From Glomus cerebriforme (taxonomy: Eukaryota; Glomeromycota; Glomeromycetes; Glomerales; Glomeraceae), in the NCBI GenBank assembly GCA_003550305.1, contig QKYT01000023.1:250160-287392 (forward strand): 37,233 bases of DNA, read 5' to 3'. Positions 35,505 to 37,233 of the stretch are shown piece after piece. A model generated the notes under the pieces. It searched no databases. It was not told where the DNA came from and was given only the letters and a program-made list of their open reading frames with translations. The translations under genes and the position numbers were made by a program. The first letter of the stretch is position 1; each line of letters begins with the position of its first letter.

Positions 35505-36254
35505 AGATCAAGCATATTAGCGCAAAATTCATTCATTCATCATAAATATAATATTATTACGTAACTTTCCACATATTTTTATTTAACCATTTCGTTCTAC
35601 AGTATATTGATATTTAAATCTCTCGATATACTGGAAAAAATTTTGAAATCGCGTTTTATAATACTGTAGTAGCACAGATATATGTTTGTAAAAAATGTAA
35701 ATTGTTGGTCTCCTATGCAATTTTTAATCATTTCATTTTTCTGCTATTAATCGACGAACGCGCAAAAATAGAAATGCAAAATACGAGTCAATTATTATAA
35801 TAATTATTTGACTTACCCTTGTTAGTAATAATTACTTTTGGATAATCTTTTAACCTCAAACTTTTGAAAATTTCTCGCGGATTTCATGTATTAAGTCAAT
35901 TACGTCAATACAAAGTCTATTATTCTTTTCGTTATACTGTACATATATATTATTATTTTACAAAAAATTACATGATTTATTATCATCGTGTCGATGTTGG
36001 TATTGGTAAGTTAAATTTTACTCAAAAAGGACTAGAATATAATAATTTTTCCACCACTCACGGGTATATATTGAAGTCTTTGTTAATATTATCTAATTAA
36101 GGACCTTTTAACTCTTAAATGACTCTTACACGATTAATGGATTACTGAAAGTTATTTCATTAATATCGGACTAATATTGTTATGGCATTATAATTATTCA
36201 ATTTTAAAAATAGCAAAGTACCTTATATTAGTAATTTCTGAATTACTAGAGGAT

Positions 36255-36296
36255 ATCACCATTCTGGTGATGTCACACTCACCAGTGACCAGTGAG
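36255..36296. repeat. Hairpin and tandem 7-mer cluster
   Basis: A perfect ATCACC-ATTCT-GGTGAT hairpin (36255-36271) is followed by CCAGTGA twice in tandem (36282-36295), the latter inside CTCAC...GTGAG arms. The role is unknown; possibly a binding-site cluster or the end of an old element. Confidence 0.6.
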
Positions 36297-37218
36297 AACA
36301 ACAACTTTTTATTAATTTAAATTAAATAAAGAGAGAGAGATAGGAGATACATATATATCACACAATTGTCATTTTTTTTCAAATGATAGTATATTTTGGT
36401 TTTGATTTTGTATTTATTAAATTAAAGAAATGTATTTCTTGTCGTAAAATATAGTAGACACGTTAATTAAATTTTTTCAAATTTACTTGTCAACTCAAAT
36501 TATGGAATTTTCTTGTTAAATAAAAAAATTAAATGTGAATTATCATCTAAAAATACTAACTTTATTACTGGAGGTGGATTGTTGCCCTTCTACCGTGAGC
36601 AGGTATCACACTAGTCTCCTGCTTATTACTTAAGAAATCTCGCCGTACACATTTTTTATTTCTTGTTTTCCACTTCTTCCAGAATTACCTGTTGACTCCT
36701 TAAATTGTGAGTTTGACTTTATTAATCAAATAAAATATCAGCAGATTTACAAAGGTTTACAGCTGATCCTGCTGAGTTATTTTTTCGGAAATAAATTTTT
36801 TTTTTCTATAATTCAATTTTTTTTTTTTACAATTTATAATAAAACATTAAATAATTTTATTTAATCTAATAATAATTTTCATACTCTAAATGAAAACATT
36901 TAAATATTTAATTATTTAACACTATCAAATTTCATTGCAATTATTTAATAAATAGTGTTTCTCATAATCTCAGAGGATCCTAAAGACATTTTTTTTTTTT
37001 GTACATTTTAGGTTATGACAATAGTAGTTAATCTAAAAATCAAATGTTCTTCATAAAAATTTTGACTTCCCATTTTAAGATAATCATAAAATTATAGTTA
37101 CGCAACGTATTTATTTGTATGTTTGTACAACTTCCGCAATAATTGTGTTAAAAGCCTCCGTTCCTTTATTTTTTTTTATTTATTTTCAAGTTAAATACTT
37201 AATAGAAAAAATTTCATC

Positions 37219-37233
37219 ATGACTACTATTCGT
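37219..37233 (+). CDS. Start of a second TKL-like kinase gene (partial)
   Basis: The window ends five codons into an open frame that begins Met-Thr-Thr-Ile-Arg, against Met-Ala-Thr-Ile-Arg for the kinase at 30255-32642. The 5' flank is also conserved between the two genes, so this is very likely a paralogue in the opposite orientation. Confidence 0.7.

Larger units (their letters stand above)
34266..37218. other. Gene-poor intergenic region
   Basis: Nearly 3 kb with one weak small gene candidate (35259-35504), a cluster of short palindromes near 36255-36296, an (AG)n run near 36331-36342 and a (TA)n run near 35142-35155. The last 130 bases carry the conserved kinase upstream block. I see no transposase or RNA gene. 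Confidence 0.55.

Noticed and set aside
35864..36100. 78-codon plus-strand frame
   Set aside because: Lacks an ATG at its start, Tyr/Ile-rich, no splice or domain support.

Overview
The window looks like nuclear DNA of an arbuscular mycorrhizal fungus (Glomeromycotina, most like Rhizophagus). The reasons are the very AT-rich background, genes cut by many short GT-AG introns (about 65-110 nt), and members of three families that are hugely expanded in these fungi: F-box/LRR proteins, BTB-TLDc proteins and TKL-type kinases with a Cys-rich N-terminal segment. The organism call is inference from gene content. I spliced the genes by hand from splice signals, reading frame and family conservation; exon lists are given in the entries.

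Layout. 0.6-6.9 kb: two paralogous F-box/LRR genes (both minus) on either side of a BTB-TLDc gene (plus). 8.1-10.4 kb (minus): a nine-exon phosphoacetylglucosamine mutase gene, which supplies UDP-GlcNAc for chitin. 10.7-12.2 kb (plus): an endonuclease/exonuclease/phosphatase-fold protein with a likely C-terminal membrane anchor. 12.7-15.4 kb (plus): cobalamin-independent methionine synthase, with all four zinc ligands present. 15.7-16.8 kb (plus): the histone N-terminal acetyltransferase NAA40/NatD. It ends 53 nt from the tail of a minus-strand gene (16.8-18.4 kb) that I read as FANCE, a subunit of the Fanconi anaemia core complex. 18.6-19.6 kb (minus): an IAH1-type GDSL esterase. 19.6-23.3 kb: a gene-free, extremely AT-rich island with two hairpin-forming inverted repeats. 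23.3-24.6 kb (minus): an unrecognised 340-residue protein. 26.1-27.0 kb (plus): a C2H2 zinc-finger transcription factor. 28.0-29.2 kb (plus): a WrbA/Pst2/Ycp4 flavodoxin-like quinone reductase. 30.3-32.6 kb (minus): a TKL-like kinase with a C-terminal tail built from tiny symmetric exons. 33.4-34.3 kb (minus): a small Cys-rich secreted protein with a GPI-type C-terminus. 34.3-37.2 kb: gene-poor DNA. The last 15 bases begin a second kinase gene, in the opposite orientation to the first.

The best leads are the FANCE-like gene (with a GC-AG intron, a 69-nt in-frame intron carrying the only internal stop, and a one-base frame break in a homopolymer), the head-to-head kinase paralogues that share over 100 bp of 5' flank, the Cys-rich surface protein between them, and the AT island with its hairpins. 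I see no CRISPR array, tRNA, rRNA or intact transposase. The middle block is a set of housekeeping genes for sugar nucleotides, methionine, chromatin acetylation and DNA repair; its flanks hold the lineage-expanded signalling and ubiquitin-adaptor families.
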